From: Lepas anatifera
Lineage: Eukaryota; Arthropoda; Thecostraca; Lepadidae
DNA length: 64,000 nt
Direction of reading: 5' to 3'
Assembly: GCA_034440635.1 (NCBI GenBank)
Contig: JAOTON010002065.1
Coordinates: 558,001-622,000, forward strand
This document shows positions 23,069 through 34,775 of this stretch, in pieces (position 1 is the first letter of the stretch; every line of letters begins with the position of its first letter). The position numbers and the translations under genes are program-made. Below the pieces are notes generated by a model that searched no databases, had not been told where the DNA came from, and saw only the letters and a program-made list of their open reading frames with translations.

Positions 23069-23847
23069 TTAACCCGAGCAATGCAGAGGGGTCTGGCGTC
23101 AACGCGCAGTGGGGGGTCTTAAGGTACCCCCCTGAAATCTCAGAAAGTAAGAGGGTTCTAAAAATCTCGTTTGGGGGTGTGGGGGCAATGATGATCTACC
23201 TTATGGGTAAGTCTCATTCACCTCGGTCAACATCTTCAAGGTCAAACAAGGTCGTAAATGTCAAATCTGAGCCGTTCTGGACCTATTGGGAAATGACGGA
23301 TTATGCTAAAGAAAACCAGAAGTACACAAAAACGGGCTAGTCATAAATGGAAGGTAACTGTCACTATAGCAGTCTTTGGGCGGGAATTGAGGGTTTGACC
23401 TTGAAAAAGACCTTTTGTCTGACCTTGACCTTGAGTAGCCTTAACCATGAAGTCATAGCACAGCATAAGTCATCCTGAATAATGCCATCTCACCGGAATA
23501 CTGGGGTCAATGACCTTAACTTGTGACATTTGACCTTGACCTTCATGTGGGCTGACTGACATAAAACTTGATTATATGATGTTATGACGTCACCACTCGG
23601 TCTACAGCGTAGGCGAAATGGTGCGACCGCACGATTACGACGGTCTCAAAATACATCTCTGACTTCAAAATCCTATAAGTAAAAACATTACCAATTGATT
23701 TAAAAAAAAATTTCACCATGCAACGCGCTCATATATTCTCTCAAATGTGGCTTGGTAGCGTTTTCCGGTGATGAGCGGTTCCCCGACCACCTTAGAAAAT
23801 TAGGTGGGGGCACTTTAGTACCCCTTTCCCTCCACTGTGCCTGTTAA
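23069..23847 (-). mobile_element. TTAA-C element, inverted copy
   Basis: Begins TTAACCCGAGCAATGCAGAG at 23069 and ends tccactgtgcctgTTAA at 23847. Internal blocks (ctcggtcaacatcttcaagg, 'gaacctattgggaaatgacg'-like sequence, and tcaccactcggtctacag) match 39925-40250 and the reverse complement of 20481-21403. Its right TTAA is the same four bases as the left TTAA of the next element. Confidence 0.75.
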
Positions 23848-25046
23848 CCCTTGCCCCGGTGGCGGGTACGAGCCACCTTCGCCCTGGTGGGGGGGCTAAA
23901 AAAGACCCCCCACGATCTCAAAAACTAAGAGAGCTAGAAAAAAGCACAAAACGCAAATCGAAAGCTCTTCGAAAATGATATCGAAAATACTTCAGTCATT
24001 TTTCTTGTCAGGTCAATATCAAGGTCACCAGAGGTCAAAATAGGTCAAAATCGCTAATATGAGGTGTACTAAGAAAACCTCATATATCTCAGAAACTATG
24101 ATAGCTAGAAATATTTTTCTAACACCATTCGAAAGCTCTTGAGATGTGCTTTCATTGCAGTGGAATTTATTTTCGTGCCAGGTCAAAGCCTAGGGAGCTA
24201 CAGGTCACTAAATATTGGGCATATTCTTGGGAATGTCCATAGCCACCCATGCATAAGGGCGTTTACTTTTTCGCTAATAGCTTCCAAACCAAACAAGATA
24301 CAGCCATAGTTTATGCACCATTGCAATCCTCTCGTCAATACAAATCGAATGATATATTATATTGCTATGCCAGGTCAAATTTAAGAATTTGACCTGACCC
24401 AGGTCAACGGTCTGACCCAACTTGACCTGGTATAGTCATGATGTATATCATTTGACTTTCAGTGACTATACAAACACTTTGGTGACAAAATAAAAGCTCT
24501 ATCTTATTTTATTCAAAATTTATAGAGAAAAACACAAAAAAAGATTATTTGACCTAAGGTGACCTTTTAAAGGTCACAAGTCAAAAATTGTGGCATCAGC
24601 TCCAGAAATGGGCTAAGAGCAAGTCGCAACCGATGTTTGAAGTTGATTTCATCCATACTTACTGAGAAAAGCTCATTTCGTGATTTTTCCCATGTATTGA
24701 TAATGGGGAGGTCATGCTCTGCACATGATCTTAGGTCACCAATATCGAAAATCCCGGAACAAATGTTGTAGCTCCTGGTGGGCCCAATATGTGGTATGAG
24801 TTTCAACTTGATCGATTAACCCTTCTATTAGTTATGTGGTCCTAATTATTTTTTGAGGTGAGGTCACTTTACCTGGCCTGGTGACCTGACCTGATATGAC
24901 TTTGAGCCAAAATTTTCAGGAACGATGTAAAAATGATGAAGGAACAGCTACACCAGGTTTGGCGGCGCTGCGTGCCGCCGTTTTTTGGTCACTTCGGAAA
25001 AACCCGAGGGGGGTCTAAAAAGACCTCCCACCCGGGCGAAGGTTAA
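23844..25046 (-). mobile_element. TTAA-A element, copy 2, inverted
   Basis: Reverse-orientation copy of 9679-10878: starts TTAACCCTTGCCCCGGTGG at 23844 and ends ccgggcgaaggTTAA at 25046. It is almost colinear with copies 1 and 3, with scattered substitutions. The G/C hairpin lies at about 24960-24985. Confidence 0.85.
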
Positions 25047-25079
25047 GTGATCACACATAAGCAAAGTGCCCCTAGCTCA

Positions 25080-26150
25080 GCACAGGGGCCAGATTAACTT
25101 AGGGTTCCGGCTCAGCTCAGGAGCCCCAGGTCAGCTTATATAGGGTCTCAGAAAAGCTCACGGGCCCGTTCAAGCTCGAATATCCCATATTAGTAACTTT
25201 GAAGCGGTTCAGAGGATCCCAGACCATCTCAGATGCCCCCAGTTCTGCACAGGGGGGGACCCAGATTAGCTCAGATGACCAGATTAGCTTGGGAGCCCGG
25301 CTCAGCTCAATCAGACCCCCTGAGATCTCAGAACAGCTCTAAGATACATCTCAAGCTCACGGCCCCCAGCCCAGTCCAAGGTTCTATAGCTTTGCAGGGC
25401 CCCCGAGACTAGCTCAGGGCCTCCAGTTCAGCACAGGGGGTACCAGATTAGTGCAGGGGCCCAGATTAGCTTTCGGAGTCTCGCTTAGCTCAGGGGCCCT
25501 CAGGTCGACTGATATAGGGTCTCAAATTAGCTCAAGAATCCCATTCAAGCTCACGGCATTCTGCTTAGCTCAGACACTCTAGAACGGTCCAGGGGTCCCA
25601 GGCCAGTGCCGAAGCCGCAGTTAAACACGGGAGCACCCAGCAAAGCTCATGGGGCCAGATTAGCTCAGGACCTCATATGGGGGCCCCAGGCTAATATAGG
25701 GTCTCAGGAAAACTCAAGGGGCCATTCAAGCTCATGGTCCCCAGCTCAGCTCAGGGGGCCTGTATCTGTGCAGGGGCCCCAGACCAGCTCAGGGGCTGCC
25801 CAGTTTAGCACACAGGGCCTAAGGTTAGCTTAGAGCCAAAATTAGCTTTGGGGCCTAGCTCAGCTCAGGGCCCCCAGACCGTCTGACATAGGGTATAAGA
25901 AAAACTCGAGAGACCCGTTGAAGCTCACGGTTCCAAGCTCAGCGACTCTAAAGCATTTCAGTGGGTCCCAGACTACCTCGGGTCCTCAGTTCAGCACAGG
26001 GGCCCTAGATTATCTCAGGGGCCCGGCGCAACCCAGGGGCCCCCAGATCGGCTTAAATATGGTCTCAAAACAGCTCAAGGAGGCCAATTTAAGTTCCTGC
26101 CCCAGCACGGCTCAGGGCCCTATAACTGTGCAGGGCCGTCCAGGCTAGCT
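25080..26150. repeat. degenerate AGCTCAGGGGCCC tandem array
   Basis: Irregular repeats of about 25-30 bases around 'ccagattagctcaggggcc' and 'caagctcacggccc'. The same array occurs at 57540-58110 and 62090-62700, always inside the hAT-like element. Open frames across it are repeat artefacts. Confidence 0.8.
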
Positions 26151-26171
26151 CCCCCGGTTCCTACGCCTATG

Positions 26172-27038
26172 CTAATTACAATCATACGCCTCGATGCAGC
26201 ACTCTAAAATCTACTCACTATTTTCTATTCCCAAGCATATTTTCTCTCTATTATATTTACTAGCGTCTTTATTTCTATAGTTAAATCCAGAATTTCAATT
26301 TCGTTGTTCTTATTGGTTGGGATATTCCTCCCAAAGGCTATAATTTCCCTGCGCTTCTCCCTTATGTTAAAAATTCCGATAATTGTAATTCGGGCGCGCG
26401 ACATACATCTAGAATGACCGCTATATTCGGTTTTTCACCCTCTTTGTTTTCTGTTTTTGCGTATTCTTTCTCTAAACAAATACATTTTGAATACATCATC
26501 CAACATTTCACGAGTATTATGGAGCACAATCTAGCATAGCACCTACCAGGTGATAAGCTAAGCCTTAGAATCGGACATTACTTCAAGTATCATGTCTTAG
26601 CATGTTTTGATGGTTTGAAGCGTGGTTCTGAGCATGCTAGTCATGATAATAGTATGCATAGTATACAAAATTAACCGATAATCCCTCATAGTAATCCAAA
26701 GTAATCAAAAAGACCGAAAGAGTATGTTATCATATTTCAACGCCATGTCAAAGAAAGTTTTGAATTGTAGTTTTGAAGTTGTTGAAGTTGAAGAATTGTA
26801 GTTTTGAAGATAACGTTTTGAATTGCAAATTCAAAAATTTATCTGGCGAAGACACGGCGGTGAAAGATAATAATATACTTTTTTGGGCCTTTTGATTACT
26901 TTGAATCATCATGAGCGACAATCAGTTTTTTGCATACTATAATCATGATCAGTATGTTTCGAGGGTATATATGTAGCTATACATAGCTATGAATATATAC
27001 GTAGAAAGATACTAGTACCACTGGAATATCAGACTTAC
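26172..27038. other. AT-rich flank downstream of secreted-protein gene A
   Basis: On the - strand this is the intron after the exon at 27039-27338. I looked for a following coding exon and found no convincing one. There is an ATAC-rich stretch near 26930-27010. Confidence 0.4.
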
Positions 27039-27338
27039 CCCTGTCAACGGATAAAATACTTCTGGATCAGGATGCGTCTCGTAAAAGTCAATAAATGGCT
27101 GCAGAGGAAGAGGAAGGCCCGGAAAATTTCGACCGCTGCTCGCAGCTTCCAAATATTGCGTTCGCTCAGTCCTGCCGACTTCCGTTCCCCCAGCACCAAT
27201 CCTCGTGGCGTGCTGATCTGTCAGTTCATCACTTCTGGCATTGTCCAGCTGTGGGAATTTGGTCTGGCTGGCCAGAGGGCCTCCGGATATCAACGGCAGC
27301 ATCACCATCTGCAGCAGCACCAAAATCATCACATCCAT
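27039..27338 (-). CDS. secreted small protein, paralog A, first coding exon
   Basis: ATG at 27336-27338 follows an in-frame TAA two codons upstream. The 100-codon exon ends at acaggg|gtaagt (donor at 27038), phase 0. It encodes a signal peptide (MDVMILVLLQMVMLPLISGG), a polar linker with ELTD, then the block NFPGLPLPLQPFIDFYETHP and a terminal LTG. The exon at 31579-31860 has the same plan, the same block and the same donor position, so the two are tandem paralogs; that similarity between unlinked sequence is the main evidence that they code. There are no cysteines in this exon. The family is not recognised and later exons were not found. Confidence 0.6.
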
Positions 27339-27589
27339 TGCGCCTTAGATGGGCTGCGTAGAACGAAGAAGTATCGACTGCTTGAAGTTGAAGTATTAAG
27401 TATGCTTGTTTCAAATACTCTCCCGGATTATACCACGTGGTTTACGATGCCTTTCTTGATTTGTGTTTTGAAGAAAGCGAAAGGTCCGAATGTTTTCAAC
27501 TCGCTTGTGAAGGTAATGACTTCTACAGCAACACTAGACGAGCCAGCACGCCACTTGCTCTCGGGATGCCGGTCACTAAGGCCTTTTCA

Positions 27590-28060
27590 TCCGTTTTGTT
27601 GAGTTCCGATGCGGCACTGACGGTCCTCGCTGTGCGTCCGCGGTGAGGCACGAGAAGGACAGTGGCCGCCGTCCTGCTCTCGCTCTGGCTCACTGACAAC
27701 TGCAGCTGCCGCTCTGAGCAGGCCGTGGTCGGCCGGTCACAGTGCGTAAGCGGCGGTGAGGAGCAGCGCCGGAGCTGGTCACGGACAGGCGGAGCTGTGC
27801 CCGGCCGGCCCGTCCCTTTACGGTCAGCCGCTGTTGGGACTGAGGCCGGCCTAGTTGTGCCGGCTGGAACAGAGATGTGACGCCGGAGATAGCTGCAGCC
27901 TCTGTTGCCAATGGCCGCTGGACTTGTGCACGCCGGCGCCGTCGTTTGCAGCGATCGCGCGCTGCATGAGCTGCTGTTAATTCCGCGTGCCCCCGGGGTT
28001 GCTGATAGCAGGGGCGGATCCAGGTCCGCACCTGAAGACCTGCCGTTGTGGCCGAGGGGA
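27590..28060 (-). promoter_or_regulatory. CpG-rich block upstream of gene A
   Basis: About 470 bases with many CpG dinucleotides (gtgcgtccgcggtgaggcac, cggccggcccgtccc), sharply GC-richer than both flanks. It sits 250 bases upstream of the gene A start codon on the - strand, where a CpG-rich promoter or 5' UTR would be expected. A hAT-like terminus (caggggcggatccagg) lies at its right edge near 28008. Long frames on both strands reflect base composition. Confidence 0.35.
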
Positions 28061-29279
28061 GCAGACACAGGTGACTTTTTATTTGAGTGCTGAAGCTCTA
28101 CTTTGCGATTTTTTTGTTCTTACGAACACTTAACAGTTCATGAATGCTGGTATTTATTTTAGTTTTATGTGATCCCAAGTATTTTATGGGGTCGTCCAGA
28201 ATTGCAGAATATGTTAATAGCACAGGCGTCAATGCTCCGCAATTGGAAAAATAAACGATGAAAAGCTGCAGAAATAGACACCGCCGAAATAAACTCACAT
28301 CCCATGAAGACATCTTAGGTGAGCATAAACATTTTGCACATACCTAAAATTAATATCATGTTCGTCATTGCGAGGTTTTGGGATTTCTCGGCACACTATT
28401 GATCAAATGTGACCAGTCCCTCTATTTATAAATGGTGGGTTAATGGTCGAGGCTTTGTAAACCGTATAGAAGCCTACTCTGAGCAGCCTTTTCTAATAGC
28501 AATTACAAATATAGCAACGCAGTGCTTGCTTCTTTATGTTTTGCTTCATTTCCCAGCAGAACATGCAGTGGCTCATTTAATTTTATGATTCTGGTGTTCA
28601 CGCAAGGGTGCTGTTGTCGTTGTGACTCGGGTGGGGGCACACCTGGTTGCCTTTTAAAATGGAGTGATGGACCTTTCTAGAAAAATGATCTGTCAATTTT
28701 GAATAATTTGGAAAGGATGCAGGTACCACGTGAATGTTATCAACATCTACCAGAAGAAGAGACTCACACCAATGGCATGGCGCTCCAACACATTATTAGT
28801 GGCTTTTTTCGTGGCAGGTGTCCAGGTAAAAAATGTATGCACGCATTTCATATTGTCCGGCATTTCCCAACGATACCAGTTAAAATTATGCCAATAGATA
28901 GCCACTTGTGAAATATCACAACCAAGGCTTGCTTTCAGCAAAGGGGCATGAAGGCATGGAACAGGTTAAACAGCTCCCCACCTTGAGGACAAAAACTCTA
29001 TCGATTAGTATACACGTAGGCTTAAATCTTTATAATACAATCATATGCCGGGCATTAAGAGCACATTATTTACCCATTTTTCTACAGTCAGAAGCTGTAT
29101 GAGCATTTTAGTCAGTTTCCTTACCTATTGAACTTGCTCGCCAATAGAGCCATCGCCACGTGCAAGCAAAGTAAAAAACCTAAATAAGATAGGGTTTTTC
29201 GTAAGAGTTTGACATTTTGGGGGACTTTTGAAGATTAAATCAGGTTAAGTAGCTTATAGGCTTGTTTCAAAATATTAGT
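28061..29279. other. 1.2 kb without a supported gene
   Basis: AT-rich. The two opposite frames at 28699-28911 and 28747-28941 shadow each other and match nothing. No repeat partner was seen. Confidence 0.45.
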
Positions 29280-30080
29280 CCTGTAATCTCTACACGGAAA
29301 AGACTGGAGTCGTGCAATTCGCGGATGATGCTCAAATATTGATGTCTAAATAAAAAATAGTATATCCGACATAATGAACGATCCAGAAGATGAACTTTTA
29401 CATTTGTTTGACTGGTTTTCACAAAATTCACTGAATTTGAGTGCATCCAGAGCCCAACTTATCGTTTTCGAAACTTCGACAATGTAAAGGGACTTCCAGC
29501 CTGTCAGCATCTGAGTAGCCAACACCGCCATCACCGAAAATAGATCAGTCAAAAATATGGACATTTGCATGGGTAGGCACCTAACCTTTCGACTTCACGT
29601 TGATCATCTAGTCGCAAAATCTACTGGCACGCTGATGGGGCTTTTTCACCTAAGACATGTCATCCCCCACTCGGTTCTCAAACAAGTCATTAATTCATTA
29701 GGAATTTCATCGATCTGCTACTGTGTGTCCGTATACGGTACTTGTGGCGTAACTAAAGTTCACAGAATTCAAAAAGTCTGGATCTTCCCACGATACCTGA
29801 ACTCGTCGCATACCATCAGCTATGTTTCGTCCGTAACGTGCTGACTACCAACGAGCCGTCCGACTTGAGATACATGTTTGTGAGCGCAGACCATTCGTAC
29901 GACACGATATATAGCCACCAATTAAGACCTGTACGAACTAGAGCCTGTGGAGGCAGGCGTGGATTGGCCAGTGTGGAGACCGATAGGTATAACGCACTGC
30001 CACCTGAGGTGTGCGATACTGTTAGCCGAGTCGCGTTCAAGCGTGCCCTGAGATGCCACTTGCAGACAGGCCAGTGATCA
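29280..30080 (+). pseudogene. non-LTR retrotransposon reverse-transcriptase fragment
   Basis: Successive broken + frames read GVVQFADDAQIL (the catalytic FADD motif), NSLNLSASRAQLIVFETST, RHLTFRLHVDHLVAKSTG, GLFHLRHVIPHSVLKQVINS, VYGTCGV..RIQKV and a tail ending FKRALRCHLQTGQ. The order and spacing are those of the palm and thumb of LINE reverse transcriptases. Stops at about 29356 and 29487 and a frame change near 29780 make it a pseudogene; the 5' part is missing. Confidence 0.8.
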
Positions 30081-30739
30081 TTGGTTTTAGCATGACTTCT
30101 ATGATTGTATCTTAGCCCTTTTACTTACGTATTTTAACCTTTTATTTTGACGTGCATTCATGGAAAACCTCGCCTTGTTTGGGATGATGTGAATATACGG
30201 AACGAACAGAAGGGATGCCGATTGCCCTTTTTGTAGTATGGTTTATCTGCGCCGATTAAAAGCGTGTGAACTGCACTAAATATTTCGGCACAACAGGGTA
30301 TGTGACCCCATTGGGCAGACATGCGAAAGGTTGGAAGAACTGATAAGAAGGGCTGGGACATCTCTGATAAAACGTAAGCTGATCCCTAAAACGACCTGAC
30401 CTGATCCTAAAACTTCCCAATATATTGAATGTTAGCAACGCTAAAAATCCCCTCACAGTTGGTGCGTTATGAAACTCAATCAATCATTTCTTGTTGTACA
30501 CCAGGCAGGTTAAACTGGTTTTAGCTCGCCTCCGCAGCAACTAAGCCGCATTTCTGGACATTATCTGAAAGCTCCCGACAATAATAATTGCCAGGTTATT
30601 TACGAGTTTGACGTCGGTCAATATAAGACTATCAGTAGTGGTCATCAAGTATCACTTCTCTGAATGTTCCTACAAATATAAAATTTCAACTGAACAAGTT
30701 ATTCCAACTATTTCGGTCTAATCATGAACGTCAAAACAC
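30081..30739. other. spacer between two retrotransposon fragments
   Basis: No coding similarity seen. It could be untranslated tail of the left fragment or unique sequence. Confidence 0.4.
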
Positions 30740-31446
30740 TGAAATTCGAATGATATATAAAACACTGTGTGAGTGAAAATTTGGGGTGCCGAGCTATGTT
30801 GAAATTTCAGGAAATGAAAAAGTTGATAAGGTTGCGAAAGAGGCGTCCGTACTACCCCCTTCGCGGCAGTTTAGGATTCCGGCTTCAGACCTCAAAGCAT
30901 CATTCAGAACACTGCAGAACGCCGAATGGCAGTCAAGGTGGGCTGCAGAACCTGAGTGCTTTCTGAAATGTCTGCGTACTTCCATTGAGAACTGGGAGTC
31001 GAGCAACAGAAGGAGCGGAAAAGAGGAGGTGGCCCTCTCTAGACTCCGCATGGGACACTGTTATGCTACCCATGCCTACCACCTGAATAGCTCTGCTCCC
31101 AACCTCTGTTTACATTGTGGCAACCGCCTTACTGTTCAACATGTTTTATCCGAGGTAGACTGCTGTGACCATATCAAAAGGCAAATGCGTCGATTCTTCC
31201 CACCTGCCTCTTTGGAGCAGTGTCTGGGAAACGATCCCGTCGTAGACATCAAACACATTTTATCTTGCCTGAAAGAAATACAGTTTGACATCGTTTATAG
31301 CCCTCACAGCGCTTTTTAGCGGTTCACCTCCGACATAGACAATTCTTAGCTAACCTATATAGTTTTGAACTGACCTAACCTGACAATGCCTGGCACATAC
31401 AGCCAAAGAAGCTGGCGTGCCCTAAAACACCAATCATCATCATCAT
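30740..31446 (+). pseudogene. 3' end of a non-LTR retrotransposon with RNase H and C-terminal zinc-knuckle-like region
   Basis: The + frame ending at 31319 reads GVPSYVEISGNEKVDKVAKE, the last motif of a LINE RNase H domain, then LSRLRMGHCYATHAYHL and a Cys/His cluster (LCLHCGNRLTVQHVLSEV) typical of Jockey/I-group ORF2 C-termini. About 125 bases after the TAG the sequence ends in a short (ATC)n tail (aatcatcatcatcatag), as these elements do. The 5' part is truncated. It may be a different element from the RT fragment just upstream. Confidence 0.78.
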
Positions 31447-31578
31447 AGGGTGAAAATTTAATTTAGATCTGAATTGAGCGGTCCAAATTAGTACGGCTTC
31501 CCCGGTGTATCTCTTTGTTACTTAAATCATTTTACCTGTTGAATAACCTTCAGGAAAGAAGAAAATATACCAACTTAC

Positions 31579-31860
31579 CCCTGTGATCTTCATGGGAGAC
31601 ACTGAAGTCGGGAAAGTCCTGTAGAAGTCGACGAATGGCTGGAAAGGTATTGGAAGGCTTGGAAATAGACGGCCAGTGGCAGAACCTCCCAAAGCCAGTG
31701 CCTTGCCGCTCTTCTCGTCCTGTTTCTGCCCTGCTCCAGTATTGCTCGCCTGAACAAGCTGTGACCCCGGTGGGACAGTCCTTGTCCAAACGTCTGTCAG
31801 TTCGGTCATGCATCTACTGTCCGCAACCATCAGCATCATTGCGCAAAGAACCGGCAACAT
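31579..31860 (-). CDS. secreted small protein, paralog B, first coding exon
   Basis: ATG at 31858-31860, 94 codons, ending at acaggg|gtaagt (donor at 31578), phase 0, the same junction as paralog A. It encodes a short signal peptide (MLPVLCAMMLMVADSRC), then MTELTDVWTR, a Gly/Lys/Ser linker, LFPSLPIPFQPFVDFYRTFP and a terminal ITG. The F-P-x-L-P-x-P-x-Q-P-F-x-D-F-Y block is shared with paralog A. Conservation of the block and of the splice junction, with a diverged linker, supports real coding genes under selection. The function is unknown, and no second exon was identified. An overlapping + strand frame is a shadow. Confidence 0.6.
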
Positions 31861-33094
31861 CGCGCCGCTTCACCACCTGTAGCTTGGAAGGAGATGCCCT
31901 CGACAAATATCTCGATTCGATTGTGGGGGATGATTAGAACAAGAAAGATGTTGCGTAATATTGTCGTAAGCAAATACGGTTTTGGGTAGTATGAAGATGA
32001 TGTGCAGAAATTACTTTATATACGATTACATATATCGAACGCACACCAGCATGGAAGAGGCTTTGGGGTGCTGAGCAATGTGCTTGGAGTTAACTGTTTG
32101 CACAAGGAAGTACAACCTCAAATTCCATTTTTATGATGTGTCTAATTCATGCCATCTGGAATAGTGTAGCTAAACAAATTAAGAAAAAATCAAATCGACG
32201 TCAAATCATTCCATCAACTGAAAGCATGCTAGTGGGTCAAATTGATGTCATGATCCTACTTCAGGAATAACAAAGAATTGAATGAGCAAAGCTTAAAACT
32301 CAAATCACTGATTTCAACTGTTCTGTCCTATATAAATGATAACACATGACTTAATGTTACAAGCGCAACGTAACATTACATCCAGAGGTGGTTCTCATCT
32401 GGCCGTTTATCTAGAGTCGCCACGGCCCAAGGGGGTGCGCTCCGGCTTTTTAGCATAGGCCAAAAATGACAACCGCAAACCTGGCATTCGCCATGGCGAT
32501 GACGTCAGCGATCGCCTAGAAATGCTTAGCAACGCATTGCCAGCCCCCCTCCAACAGCAAGCACAGACCACCGGATGTGACGTCACACATCGTAGCATAT
32601 AACATGGGAAAATTAAATGATTAAATATCCAATTTTTTGCAAAAAGGACCAGAATGAAAATGAAACGCTTATTCATTGCATTCGGGAGAAACTTAATTAT
32701 CGTGTATTCTCACAAATTTGCAAGGGGAGGTGCCATTAGCAGCAGTTTAACATACGACTCAATAGTGAAGGAATTCCTCCCGGGGCGGGGGCCGTTTAAG
32801 TAAAGGTATCTTGACGCATAGTCGCTGTGTATTGTAGAAGACGGGGCTTAGCAGATAGGTTTCGTGGTAGGGGCAATAATGTTGTTTTTTGTGGACGTGG
32901 GGTAATTAATCCTGGGTGAGCCCCTCGCCAGATGCATATTGAAACCGTACGAACATCCCACGACCCGAAGCCGATTTACGTTGAACGAATGGGCGGCTGC
33001 ACCTCGAGAGCAATCGCTGACGTCACAAACGTAAAAGTCTCTAGAAACAGAGGTTGCCATTTTTTGAGAGCGGAGTGTTCTACCTCTTCACTGA
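31861..33094. other. 1.2 kb upstream of gene B, no gene supported
   Basis: Mostly AT-rich, with a GC-richer block at 32400-32600 that contains several CpGs and could be a promoter, though it is 550 bases from the start codon. A conserved-looking frame was not found. Confidence 0.4.
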
Positions 33095-33423
33095 AAAACA
33101 GCGAAGAGCCCAAGGGGCTCTTGAAGAACTGTGTGCATTCTCGTAGTCCCTATAAAAAGCCAGCACTTTTTGAGAAACGTCCGGGTTCTTTGCAGCTGGG
33201 TTCTTCAAGGGGGTTCTTAGATTCTTTAACCCGGTTTCTTTGATTATTTGCTTCAGGGTTCTTGGTTCTCGGGTTTTATCTTTAAGGTTTCTACGGTTCT
33301 TGTTTTCCCTATTAAGAAAGACAGCACTTTTTAAGAACCCAGTGAATCTTTTGCAGCCAGGTCTAAAAACAAGGTCTAAAAACAAAAGCCTGTTGAAAAA
33401 CGACGAAGAAGCCAAGGGGTTCT
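33095..33423. repeat. local duplicated unit with 'ggttctt' runs, interrupted by a TTAA-A element
   Basis: A unit starting gaaaaacagcgaagagccca, then ggggctcttgaagaactgtg and tgcattctcgtagtccc recurs immediately to the right. The second unit (gaaaaacgacgaagaagcca ...) is broken by the TTAA-A element and resumes at 34629 with gaagtgtgtgcattcttact. The first unit is therefore a diverged paralog of the second unit's target site. Confidence 0.7.
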
Positions 33424-34628
33424 TTAACCTTCGCCCGGGTGGGGGGGTCTTTTTAGACCCCCCCTCGGGTTTTTCCGAAGTGACCAAAACACGGCGGCGC
33501 GCAGCGCCGCCAAACTTGGTCTAGCTGTTCCTTCATCATTTTTACATATTTCCTGAAAATTTTGGCTCAAGGTCATATCAGGTCAGGTCACCAGGTCAGG
33601 TGAAGTGACCCCACCTCAAAAAATACTTAGGACGGCATAACTAAAAGAAGGGTTAATCGATCAAGTTGAAACTCATACCACATCTTGGGCCCACCAGGAG
33701 CTACAACATTTGTTCCGGGATTTTTGATATTGGTGACCTAAGGTCATGTGCAGAGCATGATCTCCCCATTGACAATGCATGGGGAAAATCACGAAATGAG
33801 CTTTTCTCAGTAAGTATGGATGGAATCAACTTAAAACATCGGTTGCGACTTGCTCTTAGCCCATTTCTGAAGCTGATACCAAGATTTTTGACTTGTGACC
33901 TTTAAAAGGTCACCTTAGGTCAAATAAGCATTTTTTGGTGTTTTTCTCTATAAATTTTGAATAAACTAAGATAGAGCTTTTATTTTATCACCAAAGTGTT
34001 TGTATAGTCACTGGAAGTCAAATGATATACATCATGACTATAACAGGTCAAGTTGGGTCAGACCGTTGACCTGGGTCAGGTCAAATTCTTAAATTTGACT
34101 TGGCATAGCAATATCATATATCATTCGATTTGTATTGACGAGAGGATTGCAATGGTGCATAAACTATGGCTGTATCTTGTTTGGTTTGGAAGCTATTAGC
34201 GAAAAAGTAAACGCCCTTATGCATGGGTGGCTATGGACATTCCCAAGAATATGCCCAATATTTAGTGACCTGTAGCTCCCTAGGCTTTGACCTGACACGA
34301 AAATGAATGCCACCGCAATGAAAGCGCATCTCAAGAGCTTTCCAATGGTGTTAGAAAAATGTTTCTAGCTATCATAGTTTCTGAGATATAGGAGGTTTTC
34401 TTAGTACACCTCATATTAGCGATTTTGACCTATTTTGACCTCTGGTGACCTTGATATTGACCTAACAAGAAAAATGACCGAAGTATTTTCGATATCATTT
34501 TCGAAGAGCTTTCGATTGCCGTTTTGCGCTTTTTTCTAGCTCTCTTAGTTTTTGAGATCGTGGGGGGTCTTTTTTAGCCCCCCACCAGGGCGAAGGTGGC
34601 TCGTACCCGCCACCGGGGCAAGGGTTAA
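33424..34628 (+). mobile_element. TTAA-A element, copy 3
   Basis: Bounded by TTAA at 33424-33427 and 34625-34628, colinear with 9679-10878 with about one difference per 20-30 bases. It interrupts a local duplication whose other unit reads ctcttgaagaactg where this one reads ttcTTAA-element-TTAAgaagtg. That shows the element arrived as a discrete insertion with duplicated TTAA. Confidence 0.88.
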
Positions 34629-34775
34629 GAAGTGTGTGCATTCTTACTGTCCCCATATGAAAATAACAATTGGGTTCTTCAACTCTTTGCCTCAGGGCTC
34701 TTAGATTCTTTGCTACCGGCTTCGTTTTTCCTGATATTGAAAAGGCAGCACTTTTTAGGAACCCGGTGAATTTTT

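Larger units (their letters stand above)
22360..26171 (+). mobile_element. hAT-like non-autonomous element, copy 1, with nested TTAA insertions
   Basis: Left end caaaagggcgtaggaacgg and right end ccggttcctacgcctatg (to 26171) are inverted counterparts, as in the better copy at 56378-62824. The internal segment 22500-22860 matches 57180-57450 (both read SEGRLLLGI in one frame), and the right part is the AGCTCAGGGGCCC tandem array. Two TTAA elements (23069-23847 and 23844-25046) are inserted inside. No clear target duplication is visible here, so the boundaries are less certain. Confidence 0.6.

Noticed and set aside
27523..28068. 181-codon Arg/Ala-rich - strand frame
   Set aside because: Lies in a CpG-rich block where several frames on both strands are open; no motif.
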